64,000 nt of DNA from Kingella denitrificans ATCC 33394 (GCF_000190695.1 NZ_GL870929.1:394853-458852); one strand, 5' to 3'. Positions 24,605 through 33,414 are shown, counted from the stretch's first letter. Notes: generated by a model from the letters alone, not told the origin. Translations and numbers: made by a program.

Positions 24605-25213
24605 ATGAGCAAAGGTAATATTTTTGTCATTTCCGCCGCTTCCGGCACCGGCAAAACCACGCTGGTATCGCGGTTGGTGCAGCAGCATCCAAACGTGCGC
24701 GTGTCCGTGTCGCACACCACGCGCCCGCCGCGCGCCGGTGAAGTGAACGGGCAGCATTATCATTTTGTCAGCGAAGAAGAATTTGTCCGCCTGGCGGGCG
24801 AAGGCGCGTTTTTGGAACACGCGCAGGTGTTCGGCAATTATTACGGCACGAGCTACGAAAGCGTGCAATCCATGTGCGAACAGGGCTATGACGTGATTTT
24901 GGAAATCGACGTGCAGGGCGCGCAGCAAGTCCGCAAAGCCCTGCCCGAAGCATTGAGCATTTTCATCCTGCCGCCCAGCCTGGCCGTGCTGGAACAGCGC
25001 CTGCGCCAACGCCAAACCGACAGCGAGGAAGTCATTGCCCGCCGTTTGAGCGAGGCGGTCGATGAAATCCAGCAGGCGCTGACGTTCGATTATGTGGTGA
25101 GCAACCGCAGCCTGCAACAGGCGGAAGAAGAGCTTTGGTGCATTTTCCAAGCCGCTCGCCTGCTGAAACGCAACCATGTCGCCAGCATTGAAAAAGTGTT
25201 GCAGAACACTTAA
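24605..25213 (+). CDS. gmk: Guanylate kinase
   Basis: 202 residues with the P-loop AASGTGKT (residues 11-18), the GMP-binding SVSHTTRPPRAGEVNGQHYHFV segment (described in part) and the lid region RLRQRQTD. It phosphorylates GMP to GDP in the cytoplasm. It has AAGGAGCAGCC just before its ATG. The order gmk-rpoZ-spoT is conserved in many proteobacteria and links nucleotide supply to the stringent response. A DUS lies near 25276, between gmk and rpoZ. Confidence 0.97.
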   Translation: MSKGNIFVISAASGTGKTTLVSRLVQQHPNVRVSVSHTTRPPRAGEVNGQHYHFVSEEEFVRLAGEGAFLEHAQVFGNYYGTSYESVQSMCEQGYDVILEIDVQGAQQVRKALPEALSIFILPPSLAVLEQRLRQRQTDSEEVIARRLSEAVDEIQQALTFDYVVSNRSLQQAEEELWCIFQAARLLKRNHVASIEKVLQNT

Positions 25214-25317
25214 AATATCATTGCTTAACGTAAAAAAGAGATAAGGCTTCGCGCCGTCTCTTCCCGCTTTTAAGGTGCAGGCTGCTTTTGCCTGCTTTGG
25301 ACAACTAAGGAAACATT

Positions 25318-25524
25318 ATGGCCCGCATTACCGTGGAAGACTGCACTCCGCACATTCCCAACCATTTCGATTTGACCCTGGCCGCCGCACGCCGCGCACG
25401 CCAACTGGAAAACGGCACATCGCCCTTGGTGGACGATATTCGCCACGACAAACCCACCGTTACCGCATTGCGTGAAATTGCAGCCGGCCAAGTCGGCGTC
25501 GATATTTTGTCGCGTAACCGATAA
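25318..25524 (+). CDS. rpoZ: RNA polymerase omega subunit
   Basis: 68 residues beginning MARITVEDCTPHIPNHFDL and containing RARQLENG and HDKPTVTALREIA, diagnostic of omega. It stabilises assembly of the beta-prime subunit and contributes to ppGpp binding. AAGGAAACATT precedes the ATG. It sits between gmk and spoT as usual. A facing DUS pair at 25534-25574 separates it from spoT. Confidence 0.96.
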   Translation: MARITVEDCTPHIPNHFDLTLAAARRARQLENGTSPLVDDIRHDKPTVTALREIAAGQVGVDILSRNR

Positions 25525-25614
25525 TCCGCTAAAGTGCAGGCTGCTTTTGAATCACCGTTCAAAGCAGCCTGCACTTTCCTATTTTCCAGCCCCATCCCGT
25601 TCAAAGAATCCGCC

Positions 25615-27783
25615 ATGCCCGTCATTCCAGCTTCCCTGACTTACGACCCCATTACTGCACCTGCGCGCGAGCTTTTGTTCCGGCATGCCGCCTACCTCAC
25701 CGATGAAGAAAGCCACCTGCTGGAAAAAGCCTGTGCCTACGCCTTCCGTGCGCACGACGGGCAGACGCGCAAAAGCGGCGAACCGTATATCACCCACCCC
25801 ATCGCCGTGGCCACCGAATTGGCCAAATGGCACATGGACATTCAAACATTGTGCGCCGGGCTGATGCACGATGTGCTGGAAGACACGGACGTTTCCAAAA
25901 GCGAAATGGCGGAACAATTCGGCAACACCATCGCCGAAATGGTGGACGGACTCTCCAAACTGGAAAACCTGAAATACGACAACAAAGCCGAGCAGCAGGC
26001 CGAAAGTTTCCGCAAGCTGATTTTGGCTATGACCAAAGACGTGCGCGTCATCATTGTCAAGCTGGCCGACCGTCTGCACAATATGCGGACGCTGGGCGCG
26101 AAAAGCCAAAGCAGCCGCGTGCGCATCGCCACCGAAACATTGGAAGTATATGCCCCCATTGCCAACCGGCTCGGGCTGAACCATGTGTACCGCGAATTGC
26201 AGGATTTGGCGTTCAAAGCGCTGCATCCGCGCCGCTATGCCGTGTTGCAGCGCGCCATGACCGCGTTCAAAAAGAACCGCCACGATGTCATCGACCGCGT
26301 GTTGCGCGAAATCAGCCTGCGCCTGGTGGGGCACAATATTGAAGCGCAAGTGCGCGGCCGTGAAAAAAACTTATACAACATTCACCAGAAAATGTTGAGC
26401 AAGCATCTGAAATTTGAAGAAGTTTTGGATATTTACGGCTTCCGCGTGATTGTGAACAGCATTCCGGCCTGTTATGCCGCTTTGGGCGCGCTGCACAGCC
26501 TGTATCAGCCCAAACCCGGCAAATTCAAAGACTATATCGCCATTCCGAAATCCAACGGCTACAAATCATTGCACACCACACTCAACGGCCCGTACGGCCT
26601 ACCGATTGAAGTGCAGATACGCACGCGCAAAATGCACGAAGTCGCCGAAGTGGGCGTAGCCAGCCATTGGGCTTATAAAGCGGGCGATTCCGTGGAAGAC
26701 GAAACCACGCTGCGCACCAACCAATGGCTGCAAAATATTTTGGATTTGCAATCGCGCAGCGACAATGCGTTTGAATTTTTGGAACACGTCAAAGTCGATT
26801 TGTTCCCCAACGAAGCGTATATCGTTACGCCGAAAGGAAAAATCATCACTTTGCCGCGTGGCGCAAGCGCCATCGACTTTGCCTATGCCATCCACACCGA
26901 CATCGGCAACCGCTGCATCGGCGCGAAAGTGAACCACATCCCCGTGCCGCTGCGCACCAAATTAAAAACGGGCGACACAGTAGAAATCATCACATCGCCC
27001 AACGGCAAGCCGAATCCGGCATGGCTGAATTTTGCCGTGTCCAGCCGCGCCCGCAGCGCCATCCGCAGTTATGTGAAAAACACCAGCCGCAACGATGCCA
27101 TCGCCTTGGGCGAACGCTTGCTGGCCCAAGCCCTGGGCAGCCTGCTGCCGAAAGAAGTCGCCCAGTCGGACAAACTCAAAGACCAATACCTGCACCATCT
27201 GCAAAACAAAGACCAGACGCTGGAAGACGTGCTGTATAACGTGGGCATGGGGCTGACCCTGCCGGTGGCGGTGGCGATGGAGATTGCCGAGCTGGCGGGC
27301 AACCATTTGGACGGCGGCGAAGTGAAGCTCAACCCGATTCAGATTAACGGCAGCGAAACCGCGCGCGTGCATTTGGGCAAATGCTGCATGCCGGTGGCGG
27401 GCGATGCGGTGCGCGCCGTGATGGTGAAAGACCAAGGCCTGATTATCCACCGCGAAAACTGCCCCGTGCTGCTGAAATCCGAGCCGGAGCAACAACTGGA
27501 CGCCGATTGGGCAAGCCTGCCGGCCGGCGTTGAAAAAATGTATGATGCGGCGGTGGTGGTCTCTTCGGCCGATGCCCACGCGCTGCTTGCTTCAATGGCG
27601 GCGGCCATTTCGGAAACCGGCGGCAATATCGCTTCGGTGGACACCTTGTCCAAATCGCAGGCCGGCACGGAAGGCTTTATCGAATTCCGTTTCAATTTGA
27701 ACGTGCGCGACGCGGCGCATTTGCAGGCGATTATGGCCGCGCTGCACACCATTCCGCAAGTCCGCAAGGTTCAGCGGGTTTAG
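25615..27783 (+). CDS. spoT: Bifunctional (p)ppGpp synthetase/hydrolase (SpoT/Rel)
   Basis: 722 residues in the order HD hydrolase, synthetase, TGS, helical/zinc-finger region and ACT domain. The hydrolase motif is intact (H85-D86, E89-D90), and the synthetase has KFKDYIAIPKSNGYKSLHTT and EVQIRTRKMHEVAEVGVASHWAYK with conserved acidic residues, so both activities are expected. The TGS domain starts near VTPKGKIITLPRGASAIDFAY; a CC and HxxxC pattern (GKCCMPVAGD, HRENCPV) and a C-terminal ACT domain follow. The ATG at 25615 avoids translating the DUS pair upstream. A strong DUS-pair terminator follows. Confidence 0.95.
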   Translation: MPVIPASLTYDPITAPARELLFRHAAYLTDEESHLLEKACAYAFRAHDGQTRKSGEPYITHPIAVATELAKWHMDIQTLCAGLMHDVLEDTDVSKSEMAEQFGNTIAEMVDGLSKLENLKYDNKAEQQAESFRKLILAMTKDVRVIIVKLADRLHNMRTLGAKSQSSRVRIATETLEVYAPIANRLGLNHVYRELQDLAFKALHPRRYAVLQRAMTAFKKNRHDVIDRVLREISLRLVGHNIEAQVRGREKNLYNIHQKMLSKHLKFEEVLDIYGFRVIVNSIPACYAALGALHSLYQPKPGKFKDYIAIPKSNGYKSLHTTLNGPYGLPIEVQIRTRKMHEVAEVGVASHWAYKAGDSVEDETTLRTNQWLQNILDLQSRSDNAFEFLEHVKVDLFPNEAYIVTPKGKIITLPRGASAIDFAYAIHTDIGNRCIGAKVNHIPVPLRTKLKTGDTVEIITSPNGKPNPAWLNFAVSSRARSAIRSYVKNTSRNDAIALGERLLAQALGSLLPKEVAQSDKLKDQYLHHLQNKDQTLEDVLYNVGMGLTLPVAVAMEIAELAGNHLDGGEVKLNPIQINGSETARVHLGKCCMPVAGDAVRAVMVKDQGLIIHRENCPVLLKSEPEQQLDADWASLPAGVEKMYDAAVVVSSADAHALLASMAAAISETGGNIASVDTLSKSQAGTEGFIEFRFNLNVRDAAHLQAIMAALHTIPQVRKVQRV

Positions 27784-27800
27784 CCTGCGTCGGTAAAAAT

Positions 27801-27846
27801 AAAAAAGCAGCCTGCACTTCATTTTCCAAAGTGCAGGCTGCTTTTT
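27801..27846. terminator. DUS-pair terminator after spoT
   Basis: AAAAAAGCAGCCTGCACTT and AAGTGCAGGCTGCTTTTT form a stem of about 17 bp between the convergent spoT and the Imm11-like gene. Confidence 0.75.
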
Positions 27847-27855
27847 CATGTTCGG

Positions 27856-28461
27856 TTAGCTGATAAAGGGTTCGTCGTCATAAGAATATCGGACAAAGCC
27901 AAATCCCGTCAGACCCGCCTGCAGCACCCGCTGTTTGAATGCCTCGGTGGTATAAATTTCTGTATCGCTGTCGGGAAGCACGAACAATTCGTTATCTCCG
28001 ATTTCTTCCTCGCGCATCACCCATTCGGTCACCGTGTCAAAATAACCTTTTTGTCCACGAGCAGTTTCTTCGAGTGCCTTAGAACCAATGGACTGCTCCC
28101 GATCCAAACAGTCAATCACGGTATGCACCACCACCATGTAATAAGGCTCTTCGGGTTTGTCTTCCAGCAGCACGGGATACAGGGTGGCGTGTTTGTCCCA
28201 AATATCGTGCAGCGCATCGGCTGCTTTTTGGCTGATCAGATGAATCCCTCCTGTAGAAACAGCATCGGCAATGATTCTGGGTTTGCGGATACGCCTGTCG
28301 CCAATGTACTGCACCAGCGTCGGGGTTTTCCATTGGGACAGCGGTGGCAGCGGTGTACCCAGTGCCGGACTATTCCATGCGATAGCACTCTCATCTTCTT
28401 CTGTTTTGCCAAGATAGCCGGCATATTTAAGATACGGTGCACTGGTCCATTGATGGATCAT
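27856..28461 (-). CDS. Imm11-like (DUF1629) protein, possible orphan immunity protein
   Basis: 201 residues, no signal peptide or membrane segment. The central KPRIIADAVSTGGIHLISQKAADAL and the C-terminal FKQRVLQAGLTGFGFVRY resemble the DUF1629/Imm11 family, many members of which are immunity proteins of polymorphic toxin systems. No toxin, Rhs, MafB or secretion gene is next to it: the neighbours are spoT and psd. It may be a relic or a stand-alone resistance gene against neighbours' toxins. DUS-pair hairpins enclose it on both sides (27801-27846, 28517-28560). Family assignment is from recalled motif patterns, so moderate confidence. Confidence 0.55.
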   Translation of the reverse strand: MIHQWTSAPYLKYAGYLGKTEEDESAIAWNSPALGTPLPPLSQWKTPTLVQYIGDRRIRKPRIIADAVSTGGIHLISQKAADALHDIWDKHATLYPVLLEDKPEEPYYMVVVHTVIDCLDREQSIGSKALEETARGQKGYFDTVTEWVMREEEIGDNELFVLPDSDTEIYTTEAFKQRVLQAGLTGFGFVRYSYDDEPFIS

Positions 28462-28516
28462 TTGAATTCCTTTTTTGATTAACGAGAACGTTTGTTAAGG
28501 GTGCGAACAGGTTGTC

Positions 28517-28560
28517 AAAAGCAGCCTGCACTCCGAATTTCAAAGTGCAGGCTGCTTTTT
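28517..28560. terminator. DUS-pair terminator
   Basis: AAAAGCAGCCTGCACTC and AAAGTGCAGGCTGCTTTTT face each other between psd (whose 3' end is to the right, minus strand) and the start of the Imm11-like gene; it probably terminates psd transcription. Confidence 0.7.
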
Positions 28561-28597
28561 CATGTTGATTTTATGCGGATAAATTAACTCGGCTGCG

Positions 28598-29491
28598 TTA
28601 TTTCACCGCCCAACCCAAGCATTCGCCCATTGTCGTTATCGCACCGGCCTGCAAGCGTTCGTGCAGGGAAACGCGGCCGGGGGCGAACAGGTTCACTACG
28701 GTGGAGCCGAGCTGGAATGCGCCCATTTCTTCGCCTTTGGCCAGGTGGACAGCGGTTTCGCCGTCGGCAGGATAATGCCACTCGCGCACGCCGTCTTGTC
28801 GCGGCGGATTGACCACGCCGTGCCACACGGTGCTCATGCTGGCGGTGATGGTGGCGCCGACCAGAATCTGCACCATCGGGCCGTATTCCGTGTCGAACAC
28901 GCAAACCACGCGCTCGTTGCGGGCGAACAGGTTGGGAATGTGCTGCGCCAAAAACGGATTGACGGAAAACAGTTCGCCCGACACATAAATCATGCGGCGC
29001 AGCGTTCCGGCGCAGGGCATGTGCACGCGGTGGTAGTCGCGCGGCGAAAGATAGGTGGTCAGGAATGTGCCGTTGCGAAATTGTGCTGCCAATTCGGTAT
29101 CGCCCGCCAACAAATCTTCCAGCGTGAACAAATGCCCTTTGGCCTGCAACAGGCGGTTGTCGTCAATCGTGCCGCTTTCGCTCACGCGGCCGTCTGCGGG
29201 CAGGCAGAGCGTGTTCTCGTCGGCGATGATGGGGCGTGCACCGTCTTTGAGCGTGCGCGTGAAAAATTCGTTGAAGGTGGCATAGTCGCCGGGTTTGGAT
29301 TTTTGCGCTTCCTGCCAGTTCACGCGGTAATGCCGCGCAAAGCGGTCGATGATGAAATGGGTTACTTTGCCCCAGCGCCTTTGCGCCAACCAGCCTGCAC
29401 ATTGGGTCAGCAGCAGCTGCGGCAAAAGGTAATGCGCGGCGATTTTGATGCGTTCGGTAATGCTCGGTTTCGGATAAGGTTGCAAATTCAT
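28598..29491 (-). CDS. psd: Phosphatidylserine decarboxylase proenzyme
   Basis: 297 residues. The LGST self-cleavage motif is at 261-264 (QLGSTVVNLF), so S263 should become the pyruvoyl group of the alpha subunit. Catalytic context YLSPRDYHRVHMP (about 147-159) and LPADGRVSESG (97-107) are present. It converts phosphatidylserine to phosphatidylethanolamine at the inner membrane. It lies 18 bp downstream of a Sel1-repeat gene on the same strand, so the two are probably cotranscribed. The length is near the E. coli-type enzyme (about 320) rather than the shorter forms. Confidence 0.96.
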   Translation of the reverse strand: MNLQPYPKPSITERIKIAAHYLLPQLLLTQCAGWLAQRRWGKVTHFIIDRFARHYRVNWQEAQKSKPGDYATFNEFFTRTLKDGARPIIADENTLCLPADGRVSESGTIDDNRLLQAKGHLFTLEDLLAGDTELAAQFRNGTFLTTYLSPRDYHRVHMPCAGTLRRMIYVSGELFSVNPFLAQHIPNLFARNERVVCVFDTEYGPMVQILVGATITASMSTVWHGVVNPPRQDGVREWHYPADGETAVHLAKGEEMGAFQLGSTVVNLFAPGRVSLHERLQAGAITTMGECLGWAVK

Positions 29492-29509
29492 AAATCGTCC
29501 TGTGAATGG

Positions 29510-30064
29510 TTAAACGCCCATGTCGGCCAATTGCTTCAAAGCAGCCTGCGCCTGTTCGTCGCCCGACTGTGCGGCCTTTGTCCACCAGTATTTGGCATGG
29601 GCGTAACGCTGGCCGTTGGCATACATCACGCCCAAATTGAACTGCGCGCCCATGTGGTTTTGCAGGGCGGCGGCTTCAAACCAGTCGGCGGCTTCTTCGT
29701 CGTCCTTTGCCACGCCTTGGCCCAAATAATAAAGCTGGCCCAAGCTGAACTGCGCGTCGGCATCGCCCGCTTGTGCGGCTTTCGTCCACCATTGCGCCGC
29801 CTGTTCCGGCTGTTGCTGCTGAATCAGCAGATAGCCCAAATGCGCCTGCGCCGGCACGCTGCCACCTTGCGCCGCACGTTCGCACCATTGCTGCGCCTGC
29901 GCCAAATCGGCTTCCACGCCCTGACCCATTTCGTACATGATGGCGATATTGTGGCAGGCTTGCAGGTTGCCTTCTTCCGCCAGCTGGCGCCATTCGGCCA
30001 AGGCGGCGGCAAAATCGCCCTGTTCATAGGCCACCAGACCTGCGTCTTTTTCATTCGAACTCAT
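29510..30064 (-). CDS. Sel1-repeat (TPR-like) protein
   Basis: 184 residues built of about four to five Sel1-type repeats of roughly 36 residues, each with the pattern A-x-x-x-L-G-x-x-Y-x-x-G-x-G-V and A-x-x-W-(F/W)-x-x-A-A. Examples are AHLGYLLIQQQQPEQAAQWWTKAAQ and AQFSLGQLYYLGQGVAKDDEEA (parts of longer repeats). There is no signal peptide, so it is presumably a cytoplasmic scaffold; partners are unknown. It is divergent from trmA with a 90-bp gap and precedes psd. A DUS-like GCAGCCTGCGC overlaps its 3' end. Confidence 0.8.
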   Translation of the reverse strand: MSSNEKDAGLVAYEQGDFAAALAEWRQLAEEGNLQACHNIAIMYEMGQGVEADLAQAQQWCERAAQGGSVPAQAHLGYLLIQQQQPEQAAQWWTKAAQAGDADAQFSLGQLYYLGQGVAKDDEEAADWFEAAALQNHMGAQFNLGVMYANGQRYAHAKYWWTKAAQSGDEQAQAALKQLADMGV

Positions 30065-30098
30065 TATTCCGTCTCCTGATGAAAATTCGTCATTTCGA

Positions 30099-30126
30099 TT
30101 GGATTATACCCGATTTTCGCTATAAT
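30099..30126 (+). promoter_or_regulatory. Candidate trmA promoter
   Basis: TTGGAT at 30099-30104 and TATAAT at 30121-30126 with a 16-bp spacer, 28 bp before the trmA ATG. The -10 matches the consensus exactly. Confidence 0.6.
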
Positions 30127-30153
30127 AAGCCCTTTTACCCACCGCAAACCGCC

Positions 30154-31254
30154 ATGTCTTCCGCTGCATACAACACTCAACTGAACGCCAAAATCCAACG
30201 CCTGCACACATTGCTTGCCCCGTTCGGCGCACCCGAAATCGAAGTATTCGCGTCTGCCGAACAGGGTTACCGCATGCGCGCCGAATTCCGCATTTGGCAC
30301 GAGGGCGGCGCCATGAACTATGCCATGTTCGAGCCGGGCAGCAAAGCGTCCAGCGCATCGCTCATCAAGCTGGCGCAGTTTCCGCCGGCGCACGAACGCA
30401 TCAACGCGCTGATGCCGCGGCTGTTGGACGCTTTGTCGCAGCAGGACGTTTTTCGCCACCGCTTGTACCAATGCGAATTCCTATGCACCTTGAGCGGCGA
30501 AATGCTGGTAACGCTGATTTACCACAAACGCTTGGATGACGAATGGCAAAAAGCAGCCTGCACGTTGCAGGACGCGCTGGGCATTAGCATTATCGGGCGC
30601 AGCCGCGGGCAGAAAATCGTGTTGCGCGAAGACTACGTTACCGAAACGCTGACCGTCTGCGGGCAAACCTACCGATACCGCCAGCTGGAAGGCGGCTTCA
30701 CACAGCCCAATGCCCGCGTTTGCGAGAAAATGCTTGAATGGGCGTGCGCCCAAGCCGAAAAAGCAGCCTGCACCCCGCCGCGCGACCTGCTGGAACTCTA
30801 TTGCGGCAACGGCAACTTCACCCTGCCCCTGTCACGCCGTTTCCGCCGCGTGCTGGCCACGGAAGTTTCCAAAACCTCGGTGGCCGCCGCGCAATGGAAC
30901 ATTCAGGCCAACGGCACGGACAATATCGCCATTGCCCGCTTGTCCGCCGAAGAATTTACCGAAGCCTATACCGGCGCGCGCGATTTCCAGCGCCTGACCG
31001 CGCAGGGCATCCGCCTGTCGGATTACGATTTTTCCACCATCTTCATCGACCCGCCGCGTGCAGGCGTGGACAGCGAAACGCTGAAACTGGTGGCGCAGTT
31101 CGAATCGATTATCTATGTTTCGTGCAATCCGGACACGCTGGCCGACAACCTGCAAACGCTCACGCAAACGCACACCGTGCAGGCGGCCGCGCTGTTCGAC
31201 CAATTCCCGTTCACGCCGCATATCGAAAGCGGCGTGCTGCTGGCGAAAAAATAA
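30154..31254 (+). CDS. trmA: TrmA, tRNA (uracil-5-)-methyltransferase
   Basis: 366 residues, the usual TrmA length without a TRAM domain. SAM-binding LLELYCGNGNFTLPL, FIDPPRAGVD and the catalytic nucleophile C324 in YVSCNPDTL are present, as is the C-terminal general base Glu in FPFTPHIESG. It makes m5U54 in tRNA. The ATG at 30154 is chosen over one 25 codons upstream because the promoter-like TATAAT at 30121 lies between them. Two in-frame DUS translate to QKAACT and EKAACT, in loops of the N-terminal and linker regions. Confidence 0.95.
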   Translation: MSSAAYNTQLNAKIQRLHTLLAPFGAPEIEVFASAEQGYRMRAEFRIWHEGGAMNYAMFEPGSKASSASLIKLAQFPPAHERINALMPRLLDALSQQDVFRHRLYQCEFLCTLSGEMLVTLIYHKRLDDEWQKAACTLQDALGISIIGRSRGQKIVLREDYVTETLTVCGQTYRYRQLEGGFTQPNARVCEKMLEWACAQAEKAACTPPRDLLELYCGNGNFTLPLSRRFRRVLATEVSKTSVAAAQWNIQANGTDNIAIARLSAEEFTEAYTGARDFQRLTAQGIRLSDYDFSTIFIDPPRAGVDSETLKLVAQFESIIYVSCNPDTLADNLQTLTQTHTVQAAALFDQFPFTPHIESGVLLAKK

Positions 31255-31344
31255 GTGCAGGCTGCCTGCATCCGCCCGAACTCCCGTTCGGCCAACCGAT
31301 GCACACCGGCATTTTCCCATCCGCATCACCTTAAAGGAATCATC

Positions 31345-31560
31345 ATGAAAGAATACAAAGCCGTTATTTACCAAGAAAACGCACTGTCCTCTCTCCTGTT
31401 CGGCACGGCAAAAATCGATCCCGTGCGGTTCAGCGCATTTCTGAATACCAATGCCAAACAAGGTTGGCGCGTGGTCACCATGGAAAAAGACGTGCGCCGC
31501 ATGTTCCTGTTTTGGAAACGCGAGGCCTATGTGGTGATTTTGGAGCGAGAGGATGCGTAA
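31345..31560 (+). CDS. Small DUF4177-like protein
   Basis: 71 residues of the pattern MKEYKAVIYQEN...FLNTNAKQGWRVVTMEKDVRR...FWKREAYVVILERE, which resembles the DUF4177 fold: a short beta-alpha-beta unit with a conserved GWRVV. Function is unknown. AAAGGAATCATC provides the ribosome site. The 3' end overlaps the next gene by 8 bp. With the two downstream genes it forms a probable operon separated from trmA by 90 bp containing one DUS. Confidence 0.65.
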   Translation: MKEYKAVIYQENALSSLLFGTAKIDPVRFSAFLNTNAKQGWRVVTMEKDVRRMFLFWKREAYVVILEREDA

Positions 31561-31777
31561 ACTGAAAACTGCCTGCCTGTGGATTTGTACGGGGCTTTTT
31601 TGTGCTTGGATACTGCTGTTCCTGTCGCAAATCTGGCTGCCATCTTGGGATGACGTGCTTTTCCTGAAAATCACGCTGACCATGGCGGGGCTGTTCCTAA
31701 TCGCGTTTGCCGTGTTTATCGTGGCGGGGCAATTAACGGAAGACAAACAGCTGCGCGACAACGACTACATCAATTAA
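31553..31777 (+). CDS. Small two-TM membrane protein
   Basis: 74 residues with two hydrophobic segments (about 8-28, ACLWICTGLFCAWILLFL; and about 40-60, ITLTMAGLFLIAFAVFIV). Its ATG lies inside the end of the upstream gene (GGATGCGTAA), suggesting coupled translation, and the Smr-domain gene starts 9 bp after its stop. Family and function not recognised. Confidence 0.65.
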   Translation: MRKLKTACLWICTGLFCAWILLFLSQIWLPSWDDVLFLKITLTMAGLFLIAFAVFIVAGQLTEDKQLRDNDYIN

Positions 31778-31786
31778 AGGCACCCC

Positions 31787-32416
31787 ATGAATTTCCAAGA
31801 CCAGCTCAAATCGCTGCACAAAGAAGCCAAAGCGCAGGCCAAACTGCGCGAAGAAGCCGCTGCCGAAGCCAAAGCCCGAAAAGCCGCCGAAGAAAGCGCG
31901 GAAACCAGCTTTGCCGAAGCCATGAAAGGCGTGCAGCCCATCAAGCCGCACAACCAATACATTCCGCCGCGCGACAAATCGCCCATCAAACCGCGCCCGA
32001 AACAGGCGGATGCCGAGCAGGACAACCTGTTTTTCGTCGGCGAAGGCAGCCTGCAACTGGAAATTCCCGCCACATTCAGCAAAAACGGCCAGGGCGCGAA
32101 CGACATCAAACGCCTGCAAAGCGGTTATTACGAAGTGGTGGCTGATGTGGATTTGCACGGTTACACGCAGGAAGAGGCGCAGCAGGTGCTGAACGAATTC
32201 ATTGAATTTGTGCAGAAACGCGGCGTGTGCGGCGAAATCGTGCACGGCAGCGGACTGGGTTCGCGCGGCTACACGCCCGTGCTCAAATCGCTGGTGCGCC
32301 GCTGGCTGATGGCACATCCCGACGTGCTGGCCTATTGCGAGCCGCACAAAAACAATGACGGCGCCGTGCGGATTTTGGTGAAGCGCCGCCGCGCTATCGA
32401 CCCGTTTGCCGAATGA
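31787..32416 (+). CDS. Smr-domain protein (SmrA/YdaL-like)
   Basis: 209 residues. An N-terminal charged, Ala/Glu/Lys-rich coiled-coil region (1-50) and a Pro-rich linker lead to a C-terminal Smr domain (about 118-205) with D122-L-H-G125 and HGSGLGSRG, the conserved Smr motifs. Smr domains are nucleases acting on DNA or RNA; free-standing Smr proteins of this kind in proteobacteria are poorly characterised. It is the last gene of the three-gene operon. A CREE repeat begins 12 bp after the stop. Confidence 0.85.
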   Translation: MNFQDQLKSLHKEAKAQAKLREEAAAEAKARKAAEESAETSFAEAMKGVQPIKPHNQYIPPRDKSPIKPRPKQADAEQDNLFFVGEGSLQLEIPATFSKNGQGANDIKRLQSGYYEVVADVDLHGYTQEEAQQVLNEFIEFVQKRGVCGEIVHGSGLGSRGYTPVLKSLVRRWLMAHPDVLAYCEPHKNNDGAVRILVKRRRAIDPFAE

Positions 32417-32427
32417 ATACAGCGGAT

Positions 32428-32533
32428 TATAGTGGATTAAAATAAAAATGAGACAAGGCGGTAACGAGCGCTGTGTACGGAAGTACATAAGGGCGTTGCC
32501 AACGCCGTATCATTGCGGTTTTCATCCGCGATA
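32428..32533. repeat. Correia-type repeat (CREE), 106 bp, one end degenerate
   Basis: Begins TATAGTGGATTAAAAT, continues GAGACAAGGCGG and GCCAACGCCGTATCATTGCG, and ends in a degraded inverted end (TTTTCATCCGCGATA). It aligns along its whole 106 bp with the reverse complement of the intact copy at 51552-51657. It separates the Smr gene from rsmJ, and a DUS abuts its right end. Confidence 0.85.
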
Positions 32534-32547
32534 AAAGCAGCCTGCAC

Positions 32548-33306
32548 ATGAAGATTTATACCGACCACCCCCTGCCCGATTACCTGACCGCCCTCCTGCC
32601 CGCCGCCCCATTGTCCGAAAGGCCGGAAAGCGGTGTGTTCCTGTGTTTCGGCGAACACGGCCTGCAACTGGGCAAGGCGGGCGAAAAAGGCATGGTTTCG
32701 GTGGATTTTGACGGCAACGCGGCCACTTACCGGCGGCTGAAAGGCGGCGGCGAACTGATTGCCAAAGCGGTGAACCTGGGCGCACACCCGACCGTGTGGG
32801 ACGCGACCGGCGGCTTGGGGCGCGACAGTTTCGTGCTGGCGGGCTTGGGTTTGCCGGTGCGCACCTTCGAACAAAATCCCGCCGTGTTCGCGCTGCTGTG
32901 CGACGGCTGGCAGCGCGCCATGCAGAATGCGGAAACGGCAGACATCGCCCGGCGCATGGTATTGACACACGCCGACGCGGTGCAGGCCATGCCCGATACC
33001 GCCGCCCGCTTCGGACGGCCCGACGTGGTGTATCTCGACCCGATGTATCCCGAACGCCAAAAATCGGCCGCCGTGAAAAAGGAAATGGCGTATTTTCATG
33101 AACTGGTGGGCCTGTCCGCCGCGCAGGACGACGAAGCCCTGCTGCACGCGGCACGCGAAACCGCCAAAAAACGCGTGGTGGTGAAGCGGCCGCGCTTGGG
33201 CGGATTTCTGGCGCAAAAGCAGCCTGCATATCAATACACGGGCAAATCCACGCGGTTTGACGTGTATCTGCCCTATGCGGCGGACGCGCAAGACGGCCAA
33301 CCATAA
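32548..33306 (+). CDS. rsmJ: RsmJ, 16S rRNA (guanine1516-N2)-methyltransferase
   Basis: 252 residues. Motif I is VWDATGGLGRDSFVLAGLG, followed by the catalytic-loop-like VVYLDPMYPERQKSA, and the C-terminal VVVKRPRLGGFLA, all characteristic of RsmJ (YhiQ). It methylates G1516 of 16S rRNA using SAM. A DUS occupies the ribosome-site position before the ATG (AGCAGCCTGCACATG), so the initiation region is unusual; no purine-rich Shine-Dalgarno is evident. An internal DUS translates to QKQPAY near residue 227. A DUS-pair terminator follows. Confidence 0.93.
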   Translation: MKIYTDHPLPDYLTALLPAAPLSERPESGVFLCFGEHGLQLGKAGEKGMVSVDFDGNAATYRRLKGGGELIAKAVNLGAHPTVWDATGGLGRDSFVLAGLGLPVRTFEQNPAVFALLCDGWQRAMQNAETADIARRMVLTHADAVQAMPDTAARFGRPDVVYLDPMYPERQKSAAVKKEMAYFHELVGLSAAQDDEALLHAARETAKKRVVVKRPRLGGFLAQKQPAYQYTGKSTRFDVYLPYAADAQDGQP

Positions 33307-33328
33307 TCCCGTCCATTGCCCTGAATTG

Positions 33329-33373
33329 AAAAAGCAGCCTGCAACGGAAAACCGAAGTGCAGGCTGCTTTTTT
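33329..33373. terminator. DUS-pair terminator between convergent rsmJ and a membrane protein gene
   Basis: AAAAAGCAGCCTGCA and GTGCAGGCTGCTTTTTT face each other; a third DUS follows at 33391. Confidence 0.7.
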
Positions 33374-33414
33374 CAAGGTGACGCACGCCGCAAAAGCAGC
33401 CTGCACCTGTTTCA

